A DNA stretch of 64,000 bases from Pseudomonadota bacterium (GCA_021325365.1 JAJPHF010000033.1:1-64000); one strand, 5' to 3'; shown: positions 1 to 10,962, counted from the stretch's first letter. The notes: generated by a model from the letters alone, not told the origin. Numbers and translations are program-made.

Positions 1-76
1 CCTGCGCCCACCGGCGGAGTTCGAGGCGCTTCACGCCGGGCAGGCCACGCCGCTGTTGCTGGCCGCGTCCCAATGA
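1..76 (+). CDS. C-terminal end of an unidentified protein (partial)
   Basis: The frame beginning at base 2 reads 24 residues ending in TPLLLAASQ and stops with TGA at 74-76, five bases before the decayed terminal CRISPR repeat. The composition is compatible with a real C-terminus, but there is too little to assign a family. It is convergent with the leftward CRISPR array. Confidence 0.35.
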   Translation, partial: LRPPAEFEALHAGQATPLLLAASQ

Positions 77-80
77 ACTG

Positions 81-3000
81 AGTCTCTACAAAAACCGGGG
101 CGATTCAGGGTTGAGGCGATGGCGACGCCGCCCAGGATCACCCGGAGCACCGCGAGTTTCAGTATCCCCTGGTCGGATCGTAGGGTTGAGGCGCTTCGAG
201 ATCCCGCAGGTGCTCAAGCAGGCGCACGTCTGTTTCAGTATCCCCTGGTCGGATCGTAGGGTTGAGGCGAGCCGGCGGTAGCGCGTGGGGGACGGGTCCA
301 TCATGGGTTTCAGTATCCCCTGGTCGGATCGTAGGGTTGAGGCGCGGGGCTACAAGGGCTGGTGACGCAGGCCATGGCCTTGTTTCAGTATCCCCTGGTC
401 GGATCGTAGGGTTGAGGCCCGCCCCGCGCCCGCCCGTGGTCAGTGTATCACGCGCTACGGTTTCAGTATCCCCTGGTCGGATCGTAGGGTTGAGGCGTAA
501 AGACGACGGGCGATCCGGGCGCGCCGATGCCATAGGTTTCAGTATCCCCTGGTCGGATCGTAGGGTTGAGGCCTTCGCCCGCTTCGCGCGGGGCCGCTTC
601 ACCGTATTCAGTTTCAGTATCCCCTGGTCGGATCGTAGGGTTGAGGCGCGCGGCGTGCCGAGCATCGCGCGGCGCAGGAGCGCGTTTCAGTATCCCCTGG
701 TCGGATCGTAGGGTTGAGGCTCGCGCGGGGGTGCGCGTGATGAGACTCTGTCTCAAGTGGTTTCAGTATCCCCTGGTCGGATCGTAGGGTTGAGGCGGCC
801 GCGCAGTATTGGGCCAATCACGCGGCACTCTTCGAGTTTCAGTATCCCCTGGTCGGATCGTAGGGTTGAGGCGTCCACCTCGGTTTCGTCCAGCATGCCG
901 AGCCCACAGAGTTTCAGTATCCCCTGGTCGGATCGTAGGGTTGAGGCTCCAGCGTAGCGTCAGTCAGCGCTGACTGACGCTACGCGATGTTTCAGTATCC
1001 CCTGGTCGGATCGTAGGGTTGAGGCGCGACCGAGTGGCGCTCTTCCGAGTCCTCCAGGCGGAGTTTCAGTATCCCCTGGTCGGATCGTAGGGTTGAGGCT
1101 CTGGCCGCTCTGGAACCGCTGCCACTCGGAGAGGGTTTCAGTATCCCCTGGTCGGATCGTAGGGTTGAGGCCCACTGCGCGACCCACAACGGGGTCGCGG
1201 CGAACAGGTGTTTCAGTATCCCCTGGTCGGATCGTAGGGTTGAGGCGATAGCGCCAGCGACCACGCCTATCCCAACCTTGACGACGTTTCAGTATCCCCT
1301 GGTCGGATCGTAGGGTTGAGGCCGGGCGCCGGTGGACCCCCTCCTGGTGCTCCTCCCTCACGTTTCAGTATCCCCTGGTCGGATCGTAGGGTTGAGGCAC
1401 TGCTGGACCTCCGCGAGGGTGGGAACCGACGTAATCCGTTTCAGTATCCCCTGGTCGGATCGTAGGGTTGAGGCGGCCTGTGCCGGGTGGACGGGGACCG
1501 AAAGCTAACATTGTTTCAGTATCCCCTGGTCGGATCGTAGGGTTGAGGCACAGGACGTAGAAGTTACCCTGTACCAAAGGTTGTCGTGTTTCAGTATCCC
1601 CTGGTCGGATCGTAGGGTTGAGGCACGAAGATCGCGCTCCTGCGGATCCACAAGGCGCTCGAAGTTTCAGTATCCCCTGGTCGGATCGTAGGGTTGAGGC
1701 GGCATCACGAAGTCCAGCAGGATCACGTCGGGCTGATGTTTCAGTATCCCCTGGTCGGATCGTAGGGTTGAGGCGAGCGCGCAGGACCAGAAGGATTTAG
1801 ACTATCTCCGGAGCGTTTCAGTATCCCCTGGTCGGATCGTAGGGTTGAGGCAGCGTACACGGCAGCCAGTGGGGCTTCTTATAGCCCCGGCGGTTTCAGT
1901 ATCCCCTGGTCGGATCGTAGGGTTGAGGCGTGAAGAAGGTGAGCTACCAGACAATCAACGACGTGTTGTTTCAGTATCCCCTGGTCGGATCGTAGGGTTG
2001 AGGCCTCGCCCATATGCGGGACACCTATCGTCCGTCGCGCGAGTTTCAGTATCCCCTGGTCGGATCGTAGGGTTGAGGCCACGATAGTAGTTAGCTGCCA
2101 TGTTGGCGCGATCTAGTGTTTCAGTATCCCCTGGTCGGATCGTAGGGTTGAGGCACGGTCGTGAGAGCGACGAAGCCGGGGTTTGGGATTCAGCGTTTCA
2201 GTATCCCCTGGTCGGATCGTAGGGTTGAGGCTCATCCGCACGCTGACGATCCAGCTCACCAAGGACAAGTTTCAGTATCCCCTGGTCGGATCGTAGGGTT
2301 GAGGCAGACGGTCATCAAGGGCTACGTCGCCGCGAATCTCGGCGCGTTTCAGTATCCCCTGGTCGGATCGTAGGGTTGAGGCACAGTCAGGTGCCGCGCC
2401 TGCTGCGCCTGGAATTCCTGTTTCAGTATCCCCTGGTCGGATCGTAGGGTTGAGGCGCACTTCTTCACCCGCAGCCCCCGGCATGCGGCGCCGGGTTTCA
2501 GTATCCCCTGGTCGGATCGTAGGGTTGAGGCCACGCAACTGCTGGATCGGGGCATCGTCTCGCACGAATGTTTCAGTATCCCCTGGTCGGATCGTAGGGT
2601 TGAGGCTGCGACGCGGCTCATCCGCATCGCGCAGGTCGAGGCCGGTTTCAGTATCCCCTGGTCGGATCGTAGGGTTGAGGCACCGCGGCGCTACGGTCCG
2701 GATCTGGAGGTGGCATCATGAGTTTCAGTATCCCCTGGTCGGATCGTAGGGTTGAGGCATCCTCCAGCCGGAGAGTCCAGTAGTATGCGTCGTTCAGTTT
2801 CAGTATCCCCTGGTCGGATCGTAGGGTTGAGGCTCGCCTGGCGTTTCCGCCATACCGTGGCGCTCTACAAGTTTCAGTATCCCCTGGTCGGATCGTAGGG
2901 TTGAGGCGGCCACTCGCCCGCCTGAACCTGGGGCTCTACCACCGGTTTCAGTATCCCCTGGTCGGATCGTAGGGTTGAGGCAGGCGCTCCACGGCATCCA

Positions 3001-6000
3001 GAACGGGAACATCGACACCCGTTTCAGTATCCCCTGGTCGGATCGTAGGGTTGAGGCCGAATTCGGCGTCATCAGGTCGCCGGTATCGCTCGGGGTGTTT
3101 CAGTATCCCCTGGTCGGATCGTAGGGTTGAGGCTTCTAGATGCAGATAGCGCCACATGTACTCCCAGGCATTGTTTCAGTATCCCCTGGTCGGATCGTAG
3201 GGTTGAGGCGCAGCCGCACATGCCGGAGCAGGTCAAGACCGTGGCGGTTTCAGTATCCCCTGGTCGGATCGTAGGGTTGAGGCCGAAGCATCCGTCGCGT
3301 AAGCCGGGCGGATGATGATAGTTTCAGTATCCCCTGGTCGGATCGTAGGGTTGAGGCACTTCCTCGAAGTGCGGCGCCCGCCGCAGTACGCCCAGTGTTT
3401 CAGTATCCCCTGGTCGGATCGTAGGGTTGAGGCGTCGGCCAGCTTTGCGGCGGCGCCGGTCCAGGGCGCGGTGTTTCAGTATCCCCTGGTCGGATCGTAG
3501 GGTTGAGGCTATCCGTTGCAGGCGCTTGAGGAGGGCTTGCTCCTTTCCGTTTCAGTATCCCCTGGTCGGATCGTAGGGTTGAGGCAAGCTGCACTTGCTC
3601 GCGGACGCTGGCGTAGCGGTACGGGTTTCAGTATCCCCTGGTCGGATCGTAGGGTTGAGGCCTATCAGTCAGCCAGCTAGATGAGTATGAGACTGGAGTT
3701 TCAGTATCCCCTGGTCGGATCGTAGGGTTGAGGCTCTAGATCGGTCTTCGAACGCCTGCCGCGACTTGCCATGTTTCAGTATCCCCTGGTCGGATCGTAG
3801 GGTTGAGGCGGAAGCCAAGCAGGGTCAGCCTGCCCAGCTCTCTGCCTGTTTCAGTATCCCCTGGTCGGATCGTAGGGTTGAGGCCGCCCCTGGTCCAGGG
3901 CGTGGCGGCCGGGATTACGGAGCAGTTTCAGTATCCCCTGGTCGGATCGTAGGGTTGAGGCGCTGCGCTTGCAGGCTTGCGACGGCTTTGCACGGTTGTT
4001 TCAGTATCCCCTGGTCGGATCGTAGGGTTGAGGCTAAGCGGCTTGGCGCCGGTGCGCGCCACGCGCGCCGTGGTTTCAGTATCCCCTGGTCGGATCGTAG
4101 GGTTGAGGCTCCTCGTCGCCCGGCCACTCGTCCAGCCGCAGCGCGGGGGTTTCAGTATCCCCTGGTCGGATCGTAGGGTTGAGGCTGGAGCACTACACCG
4201 CCACGCAGGTTGGGCGGCTGTTCGGTTTCAGTATCCCCTGGTCGGATCGTAGGGTTGAGGCTCGACGCCAGCCGCGCGTATATCGCCCAGTACGCGCAGT
4301 TTCAGTATCCCCTGGTCGGATCGTAGGGTTGAGGCGTGCTCCTCGGCCTCCTCCTGCTGGCTGCCTGCTTCGGCGTTTCAGTATCCCCTGGTCGGATCGT
4401 AGGGTTGAGGCGTGATTGGGGGGCCGTGATGGCGGATACCTACGTGAGCGGTTTCAGTATCCCCTGGTCGGATCGTAGGGTTGAGGCCAACCTTAGAGAT
4501 TGACGAGTCAGCGGACCAAGTGACCTGTTTCAGTATCCCCTGGTCGGATCGTAGGGTTGAGGCACCAGACGGACGGGACGCGCTGCTACCTGTACCACGA
4601 CGGTTTCAGTATCCCCTGGTCGGATCGTAGGGTTGAGGCCTGTCACCTCCACGTTGCAGACCCGACAGCGCAGAAGGTTTCAGTATCCCCTGGTCGGATC
4701 GTAGGGTTGAGGCATCGCGGTTTCGATGGCCTGCACCGCCGCTTGTTCGTCCTGTTTCAGTATCCCCTGGTCGGATCGTAGGGTTGAGGCGCGGACGAGG
4801 CGCCCGGCGTGCGCCTGGCTGCCGGCGAGTTTCAGTATCCCCTGGTCGGATCGTAGGGTTGAGGCTTCTTGCCGCTCGTACTGCCGCCCGCCGAGGACTG
4901 GTTTCAGTATCCCCTGGTCGGATCGTAGGGTTGAGGCCCAAGAGGCACGCGCCTCGTCGTCCGCGTGTCGTTCGCGTTTCAGTATCCCCTGGTCGGATCG
5001 TAGGGTTGAGGCGATACGCTCAAGGGATTTACCGCCGAGCAACACTGGGAGTTTCAGTATCCCCTGGTCGGATCGTAGGGTTGAGGCGCGCGGCAGCTGG
5101 CGATTCCCCGCTCCACGCTCTACGGCGTTTCAGTATCCCCTGGTCGGATCGTAGGGTTGAGGCGCGATCGTCGTGTCGGAGCCGCTGATACTCCGTAGCG
5201 TTTCAGTATCCCCTGGTCGGATCGTAGGGTTGAGGCTGTCAGCGTTCATGGGAGTGATCCTGGGGTTCTACTTGTTTCAGTATCCCCTGGTCGGATCGTA
5301 GGGTTGAGGCGCCTAGGCGCGCTAGCGACTCTCTCTTCCCGCCGTCAGGTTTCAGTATCCCCTGGTCGGATCGTAGGGTTGAGGCTCGTTGTTCACGAAG
5401 GCCTTGACCGCGAGCTGCACATTGTTTCAGTATCCCCTGGTCGGATCGTAGGGTTGAGGCGTACGTCCTCTCCGGTACCGGGTAAGGAGAATACCGGGGT
5501 TTCAGTATCCCCTGGTCGGATCGTAGGGTTGAGGCGGCCCGCCCGTTACCCTCGACGTGCGCCAGGTCGCGCAGTTTCAGTATCCCCTGGTCGGATCGTA
5601 GGGTTGAGGCCTGGACGTGCGCCGCCTCCTCGGCGGTCATGCCGGCGGGTTTCAGTATCCCCTGGTCGGATCGTAGGGTTGAGGCACGACCAGGTCGAGA
5701 CCTTGCTGCTGGACCTGCTCTGCGGTTTCAGTATCCCCTGGTCGGATCGTAGGGTTGAGGCTGCCTCGGACCAGCGTGCTGTCGCTGTCCACGGCGTCGG
5801 GGTTTCAGTATCCCCTGGTCGGATCGTAGGGTTGAGGCGAAAGTTAACAACCGGAGAGGAGGAGGGAGATAGAGGTTTCAGTATCCCCTGGTCGGATCGT
5901 AGGGTTGAGGCTCTGCCGCCTCCGCCTCCAGCGCCGGCGCGTCGTGACGGGTTTCAGTATCCCCTGGTCGGATCGTAGGGTTGAGGCACGCGGAGCAGGC

Positions 6001-6812
6001 GGGATGGACGGCCGCGAAGGGCATGTTTCAGTATCCCCTGGTCGGATCGTAGGGTTGAGGCTACATCCGTCGTGCTGCTTCACCACCAGAACCGCGACGG
6101 TTTCAGTATCCCCTGGTCGGATCGTAGGGTTGAGGCTGTGGCTGGCGACAAGCCAGCATTCCGGCTCTCCGCCGGTTTCAGTATCCCCTGGTCGGATCGT
6201 AGGGTGGAGGCGACTCGGGCCGCTCGGGGCGGATGGGGCTGTCGGCGGGTTTCAGTATCCCCTGGTCGGATCGTAGGGTTGAGGCCTATTCTGGAGCATG
6301 TACCACTGTGATCCAAGCGAAGGGGTTTCAGTATCCCCTGGTCGGATCGTAGGGTTGAGGCACGCTTACCTTTCATTAGCAGAGAAGCGCGCGCTGCGGT
6401 TTCAGTATCCCCTGGTCGGATCGTAGGGTTGAGGCGACGGTAATCAGCGTGGACAACGTGGACGAGCGCACTGTTTCAGTATCCCCTGGTCGGATCGTAG
6501 GGTTGAGGCGGTACGTGATGGACGTGGCGGGGCGACAGGGATCCAGCGGTTTCAGTATCCCCTGGTCGGATCGTAGGGTTGAGGCCCCGAAAGACGTTCG
6601 TCGGCAGGTCCACGTTTTTGCAGTGTTTCAGTATCCCCTGGTCGGATCGTAGGGTTGAGGCCGCCTTCGATCTGGAAACGTCGGACCTTGCGGCCAACCG
6701 GTTTCAGTATCCCCTGGTCGGATCGTAGGGTTGAGGCGCCCGACATTGCTTGATATCCATCCATCGTGCTCCTATGTTTCAGTATCCCCTGGTCGGATCG
6801 TAGGGTTGAGGC
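81..6812 (-). CRISPR. CRISPR array, 90 repeats and 89 spacers
   Basis: Counted directly: 89 full 37-nt repeats, the first at 156-192 and the last at 6776-6812, plus a decayed terminal repeat at 81-117 that keeps only its last bases (AGGGTTGAGGC). On the + strand the repeat begins GTTTCAGTATCCCCTGG and ends GGGTTGAGGC, so on the minus strand it ends GGGGATACTGAAAC. That GAAAC ending is the usual crRNA 5' handle. The handle, the decayed left end and the cas genes on the right all say the array is transcribed leftward from a leader on the right, with the oldest spacers at the left. Spacers are about 35 to 41 nt. Repeats are identical except 6175-6211, which has T to G at 6206; that repeat is ninth from the leader. 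The near-perfect repeats over 6.6 kb indicate an active array. Confidence 0.99.
948..988 (-). repeat. CRISPR spacer holding a perfect 34-nt palindrome
   Basis: This 41-nt spacer is among the longest in the array. Bases 952-985 are a perfect inverted repeat with no loop: GCGTAGCGTCAGTCAGC followed by its exact reverse complement. It is flanked by normal repeats (911-947 and 989-1025). The crRNA made from it would fold on itself. Confidence 0.95.
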
Positions 6813-7008
6813 CGCCCGGCTGCCGGCGCGATTTTGGATTGTAAAAGACCTGCAACGCCCCTGGCCGCCTTCTACGGCCCCTCGGGCGCATCGCTGGCAC
6901 ATTCTAGCGCAAGCCACGACCCCTTGTCGCCGCAAGCCACTTCCCTGCTCCCTCTCACGCGGACTTTGCGAGCCCACCCTGGCCGACGTCGAACTCATCC
7001 CGGGCCTT
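6813..7008 (-). promoter_or_regulatory. Putative CRISPR leader and array promoter
   Basis: This 196-bp non-coding stretch lies between csa1 and the leader-proximal repeat. On the minus strand it holds a -10-like TAGAAT (6901-6906), which would start transcription about 80 nt before the first repeat, and an AT-rich patch (TTTTACAATCCAAAAT at about 6832-6847) close to the array. No convincing -35 is seen at 17 bp. Position and orientation make this the leader; the exact promoter is an inference. Confidence 0.6.
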
Positions 7009-8007
7009 TTACTGCGCCCCGGCCAGCGCCAGCGCTCCATCTGGGGCCGGGTTTGCGGCGACCACGCCTGCTTCAGGCGCCCCGCGGCGCTCCTCATCCG
7101 GACGGCATACTCGGAGATACGGGCAACTGCGCGGGCACACGGCCGGCAGCCCCGGGTCCAGCTCCTCGCTGACCAGCCGCATTTTCTCTTCCCGCTCTTC
7201 CAGAAACCAGTGCCGTAGCTCGTCGCCGATCACGTGGAAGTCCCGCTCTACCAACACCCGCCCCTGCCGGAAGCTCACGTATACAATGCAGCCTACGTCG
7301 ACCGGCACCTCGTACAAGCTCTCCAGCACCAGCGCGTAGCCAGTTGTCGTCAGGCGGTGGAACTCTTCGCGCGGTCCGAACTTCAGGTCCGCCACCATCA
7401 TCTCCGTGAACAGCACCCCGTCGGCGGACAGGTGCGGGCTCAGGCCCAGGTATGTGCCGTTCAGCCTCACCTCCAGATGCACCGGCAGGGCCAGTGCCAC
7501 GAGCGTGTCCGGGCCCGCCTGCGGCTGCCGCGCCAGCACGTCCTGCACCCGCTCGACGATGCGCCGCGTCTCGAAGGCGCGCACGGCATCGAGCTTCGTC
7601 TGCAGCTCGGGCCGCGCCTCCGGCGCCAGCGGCACCCCCTCAAGCGGCGGCTGCGCACGCTCCCGCAGCTCTTCCAGCGCGTCCAGGCACGCCGCCCCGT
7701 ACTGATAAATGACGCGCTTCGCCGCTACCAGCAGGTCGGCCACGAGCTGGTGCAGCACGCGCCCCTCCACCATCCCGCGGTTCGGCGGCGCTACCACCCG
7801 CTCGACCCGGCGCAAGTACACGTCGCGCCCCGTCGGGCAGTACTTGCCCGCCACCTCGTACACCCCCAGCGGCACGGCATACACCGGCTGCAGCGGCGGC
7901 CGCGCCCAGCTCCAGCCCCGCAGCTCCTCGGCGATCCCCTGCTGCCGCGCCTCGGGCAACAGCCGCCGCTGCACGTAGCGCCGCTCCTCGTCGGATGGAA
8001 AGTACAT
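7009..8007 (-). CDS. csa1: Cas4 family protein Csa1
   Basis: This 332-aa protein resembles the Csa1 branch of Cas4 nucleases, typical of type I-A adaptation modules. Visible features are an early KYC cysteine near residue 55, a VADLKFG segment giving the acidic residue and lysine of a PD-(D/E)XK nuclease core near residue 212, and a C-terminal CPRSCPYLRVC cluster near residue 295 that would complete an Fe-S site with the early cysteine. The last 30 residues are Ala/Pro-rich. Csa1 is thought to help Cas1-Cas2 process prespacers. The gene follows cas4 by 9 bp and is the last gene before the leader, so it ends the type I operon. The subfamily is assigned from memory of the family, not a search. 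Confidence 0.8.
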   Translation of the reverse strand: MYFPSDEERRYVQRRLLPEARQQGIAEELRGWSWARPPLQPVYAVPLGVYEVAGKYCPTGRDVYLRRVERVVAPPNRGMVEGRVLHQLVADLLVAAKRVIYQYGAACLDALEELRERAQPPLEGVPLAPEARPELQTKLDAVRAFETRRIVERVQDVLARQPQAGPDTLVALALPVHLEVRLNGTYLGLSPHLSADGVLFTEMMVADLKFGPREEFHRLTTTGYALVLESLYEVPVDVGCIVYVSFRQGRVLVERDFHVIGDELRHWFLEEREEKMRLVSEELDPGLPAVCPRSCPYLRVCRPDEERRGAPEAGVVAANPAPDGALALAGAQ

Positions 8008-8016
8008 CGCGCCCTC

Positions 8017-8628
8017 CTACCAGCGATCGTTGCAGTACCCCAGGAACTCGCACTCCCGACAGCGCCCCAGCACCCGCGTCCCCCCGGGGAGCTGCTCCCG
8101 CGCCACCGCGCGCCGGATGTCTGCCAGCACTCGCTTCGCATACCTCCGCATCGCCGGCGTGATCGTGACCGGCTCCGCGCGCCGCGCCGGAATCCAGTAC
8201 ACGAAGGCGCGGCGCACGGGGCGGCCGAAGCAGTCCTCCGCCAGCAGCGCATAGGCCGCGAGCTGGTACTTGTGGTTCAGCCCGAGCGGCCCCGCGCTGT
8301 TCTTCCACTCCACCGGGATCGCCTCCGCCGGCAGCACGATCGCCATGTCTAGCCGGCCGCTCAGCCCCAGCCGCGGGGAGTGCAGCGCGACGGCGAAGTG
8401 CCGCTCGCCGCTGGCGAGGCCATAGGCGTGCAGCGAGCGCCGCGCCTCCAGCGCCTCGGTCCGCTCGTGGGCCCGGATCCCCTCTGCCATCTTGAACGTC
8501 ACGGGCCGATGCGGCAGCCGCAGCCCGAGCCGAAAGTACGGGATGCGGGGGCAGTAGACGTGTTGGCGAACGTCGCTCACGGCGAGCGGCAGCAGGTCCG
8601 AGTCGGCGGGCAGCGGTTCGGCAGCCAA
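8017..8628 (-). CDS. cas4: Cas4 nuclease
   Basis: This 203-aa protein has the full Cas4 layout: VYCPRIPYF with the first Fe-S cysteine near residue 25, GRLDMAI and PVEWKNS carrying the Asp and the Glu/Lys of the RecB-like nuclease centre, and the C-terminal CRECEFLGYC with the other three cysteines. Cas4 trims prespacers and helps select PAM-flanked ones for Cas1-Cas2. It is a different branch from the Csa1 just downstream, so the locus has two Cas4-type proteins. The 263-bp gap before it, unusual for this tightly packed operon, holds two copies of a dispersed motif. Confidence 0.92.
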   Translation of the reverse strand: MAAEPLPADSDLLPLAVSDVRQHVYCPRIPYFRLGLRLPHRPVTFKMAEGIRAHERTEALEARRSLHAYGLASGERHFAVALHSPRLGLSGRLDMAIVLPAEAIPVEWKNSAGPLGLNHKYQLAAYALLAEDCFGRPVRRAFVYWIPARRAEPVTITPAMRRYAKRVLADIRRAVAREQLPGGTRVLGRCRECEFLGYCNDRW

Positions 8629-8891
8629 TGGCGTCTCCCGCGCGCAGGGTGGCTGCCTCCTATTCCGCGCGCCCGGCCGAAGTGCGACAGCCAGGCCAGG
8701 CCCTCGACATAGGGCCCCAGCGCGTCCCTGGGGAACTCTTCCGCGCCCGGCCGAAGTGCAGCAGCGAGCGCAGTGCGACCGCAGCGCACGCCCGGCCGCG
8801 CCTGTGGCCGCCGGCTCAGCCCGTGCTCACCTCCCGTCCAGTGCGCACCAGAGCCGCCAAAAAAGATGGAGCGCCCGCACGAGTCATCGGC
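8629..8891 (-). other. Gap between cas2 and cas4 with short duplications
   Basis: No convincing gene is seen. Two copies of a motif reading GCACTTCGGCCGGGCGCG on the minus strand lie at 8662-8689 and 8738-8760, about 76 bp apart. A 25-bp imperfect copy of the end of cas2 lies at about 8812-8837, about 77 bp from the original (8889-8915). The gap looks like a product of small local duplications and may carry a second promoter for cas4-csa1. Confidence 0.45.
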
Positions 8892-9137
8892 TCAGCCGGT
8901 GCGCACCTCTCGCCGGGCGCGGAAGTCGGGGTCGCAGAGGGGAAAGAGCGCCACGTGCCCCTCGGTGCGCCCCAGCTCACGGCGCACGCGCAGCAGCAGC
9001 TCCGCCTGGCGATTGTGCGACAGGTCGCCCAGGAACGCCGAGTACTGGATGCGCTGCAGCCCGTAGTCGAGGCACGCCTCCGCCACCCGTGCCCGGACGC
9101 GGTCCACCACGATGTCGTACACCACGAGGCAGCGCAT
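8892..9137 (-). CDS. cas2: Cas2 endoribonuclease-fold adaptation protein
   Basis: This 81-aa protein starts MRCLVVYDIVVDRVR, the first beta strand of Cas2 with its conserved Asp, followed by ARVAEACLDYGLQRIQYSAF and a C-terminal VALFPLCDPDF. Length and order fit the family. An upstream in-frame ATG would add 15 residues but lies within cas5, so the start at 9137 is chosen; it is 7 bp after the cas5 stop. Cas2 is the dimeric core of the Cas1-Cas2 integrase. Here it sits about 7 kb from cas1, on the type I operon. Confidence 0.93.
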   Translation of the reverse strand: MRCLVVYDIVVDRVRARVAEACLDYGLQRIQYSAFLGDLSHNRQAELLLRVRRELGRTEGHVALFPLCDPDFRARREVRTG

Positions 9138-9144
9138 CGCGCTC

Positions 9145-9987
9145 CTACTCGGCCCGCTCGTACTCACTGAAGCCGGGTCCAACGTTCACCAGCCCGAGCG
9201 GGATGATCGTCTGCACGAACCGCCGGTGGCGGTCCCGGCGCGGCGAAGCGGCCGAGTAGGAGCTCAGTACGTCCAGCGATGCCTCGGGGCCGAAGTCGTC
9301 CAGGGGGGCCACCTGCCACCGTGACGGCATGGTGAACCCATCCTGGGCCTGCGGTTGGGTGAACTCCAGCGACAGCGTGGGTTGGCGGGCAAGCCCGGCG
9401 AACTGGACGAACGAGCCCCGCCGGCCCACGTAATTCACGTGCGGCAGCAGCTCCACCAGCCAGCCCGCCACCTCGTCGGTTGCGCCCGCCAGATCGAACG
9501 CCCAGCGCCACTCCCCGGCGGCGTGCGCCACTTCCCGGTACGCCACGCTGGAGATGTACGGATGCTCGCGGCTCGGGGTCTTCGGCTCCTGGCGGATCTT
9601 CAGGAACGTGTGCGTAACCACCGCGCGGGCGGTAGGCGCCACGCGCACCTCGATGTCCACCAGCGCCCGCAGCAGCCGCGCGCACTCCGCCTCGCCATAG
9701 CCTGCGCGGAACGCGGCGTCGACTAGTGCCATCTTGATCGCATACATCGTAGGCACTAGTAGAGTCTTGCCGACGGCGCTGGTGGCCGCGCTCACCTTGA
9801 GCGAGAACAGGGCGGTCGGCACGTAGGTGGCGACGAGCCAGCGCCCGGGGCCCGGCACGCCCGCCACCGCGCTTGCCTCGGAGTCCAGCCGTCGCGCGCG
9901 CTCCTCCCGCTCGGCGGCCAGCGTTGCCGCATCCGGCGCGGCGCGGCCTCGCCGCCCGCCTGTGGAGACGCGCGCATCCCTAGCCAC
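9145..9987 (-). CDS. cas5: Type I Cas5 (Cascade RAMP subunit)
   Basis: This 280-aa protein overlaps the end of cas7 by 8 bp, the usual cas7-cas5 coupling. After a basic, low-complexity stretch of about 45 residues, RWLVATYVPTALFSLKVS gives a RAMP first strand. It is followed by a Cas5-like region with TFLKIRQEPKTPSREHPYI and conserved aromatic strands. Cas5 caps the 5' handle of the crRNA in Cascade. The assignment rests on position, size and RAMP-like start; the sequence is too diverged for a subtype by eye. Confidence 0.75.
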   Translation of the reverse strand: MARDARVSTGGRRGRAAPDAATLAAEREERARRLDSEASAVAGVPGPGRWLVATYVPTALFSLKVSAATSAVGKTLLVPTMYAIKMALVDAAFRAGYGEAECARLLRALVDIEVRVAPTARAVVTHTFLKIRQEPKTPSREHPYISSVAYREVAHAAGEWRWAFDLAGATDEVAGWLVELLPHVNYVGRRGSFVQFAGLARQPTLSLEFTQPQAQDGFTMPSRWQVAPLDDFGPEASLDVLSSYSAASPRRDRHRRFVQTIIPLGLVNVGPGFSEYERAE

Positions 9988-10957
9988 GGCTCGGCACCTC
10001 GGCCAGCTCTAAGCCCCGCGCCAGGTCGGCCAGTATGTCCACGGCCTTCCCAAGCGAGTCGAACTCGTAGAGCCTGACCGTATCTTCCCGCAGCCGATTG
10101 CACGCGTCGCGCGCACTCTTGATCTGGTCAACGTAATCCTTCACCAGGGGGCTGACCGTCGGCGCCGGCAGAGAATTGTTCGACGTAGCGATCACGCCCT
10201 CGCAAGCCATGATGTGCGGGTTCTGCGTATTGCGCTGGGCGCCCGCCGGCTTCAGCAGCATGGCGGCCAGCGCTTGCAGGAGCGCCCGGGCTCGCACCAC
10301 GCGGTCATTCGCCGAAATAGCCGGCTCGCGCGTGATGTCGTTGAGCCCCACCCGCCACAGGTCCAGGTTGCAGATCAGCGCGTATTCTCCCGACGACGCG
10401 GGCCGGTGGAAGATCGCCTGCTGCCCGGCCACCGTCGTGCCGCCGGCAGCCCCGCCGCGGCCCTCGGGCGCGTACTTCACGTGGAAGTATTGCTCGGTCA
10501 CCGTGTTGTCGGGGATGCCGACGACCCAGCCGATCTCCGCCACCGACTTGCGCCCGACCGCGCGCCCGCGCGTCACCAGCGCCCCGGCCAGGTCTGTCGC
10601 CGCGCAGTCCGTCAGCATCCGCGACATGATCTCGGACTCAGTCACGCGACGGCCGCCCTCTCCCTTCTCGCAGTACGCCACGAACTGCTCGTCGGCCGTG
10701 ATGCGATCGGGATCATGGCGTGCCGCTGGGGCGGACAGCTTCTGCTCCGCGTCATGCAGTAGCGGGATCAGGTGCTCCACCAGGATGTGCTTGAACATGT
10801 CGCCGCTGACGGCGTTCACCACCTGTCGGCTGCCGTCCGCGTCGATGATATGCACCATCCGCGTCTGCTGCTGGTTGCCCTCCGTGCCCTCGTTGTTGAG
10901 ATTGTGCAGGTTCAGCGTGAGCCGCGCGTTCAGTGTGAGCGACGAGATCACCGCCAT
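9980..10957 (-). CDS. cas7: Type I Cas7 (DevR/Csa2-like Cascade backbone)
   Basis: This 325-aa protein opens with ISSLTLNARLTLNLHNLN, the RAMP first strand typical of the Cas7/DevR family. Further family signs are an early DADGSRQVVNAVSGDMFKHI segment near residue 35 that lines the crRNA, and a late glycine-free helical C-terminus. Cas7 polymerises along the spacer part of the crRNA. It sits between cas8 (5 bp upstream) and cas5 (overlapping). Size and order fit type I-A and I-B; nothing seen separates the two. Confidence 0.85.
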   Translation of the reverse strand: MAVISSLTLNARLTLNLHNLNNEGTEGNQQQTRMVHIIDADGSRQVVNAVSGDMFKHILVEHLIPLLHDAEQKLSAPAARHDPDRITADEQFVAYCEKGEGGRRVTESEIMSRMLTDCAATDLAGALVTRGRAVGRKSVAEIGWVVGIPDNTVTEQYFHVKYAPEGRGGAAGGTTVAGQQAIFHRPASSGEYALICNLDLWRVGLNDITREPAISANDRVVRARALLQALAAMLLKPAGAQRNTQNPHIMACEGVIATSNNSLPAPTVSPLVKDYVDQIKSARDACNRLREDTVRLYEFDSLGKAVDILADLARGLELAEVPSRG

Positions 10958-10962
10958 CTTCG

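Noticed and set aside
86..6697. Dozens of open frames of 60 to 220 aa on both strands across the array
   Set aside because: They are translations of the repeat (phrases such as SVSPGRIVGLR and LNPTIRPGDTET every 25 residues) and have no gene structure.
8577..8789. 70-aa frame between cas2 and cas4
   Set aside because: It overlaps the start of cas4 in another frame and owes its look to the dispersed motif; no start signal.
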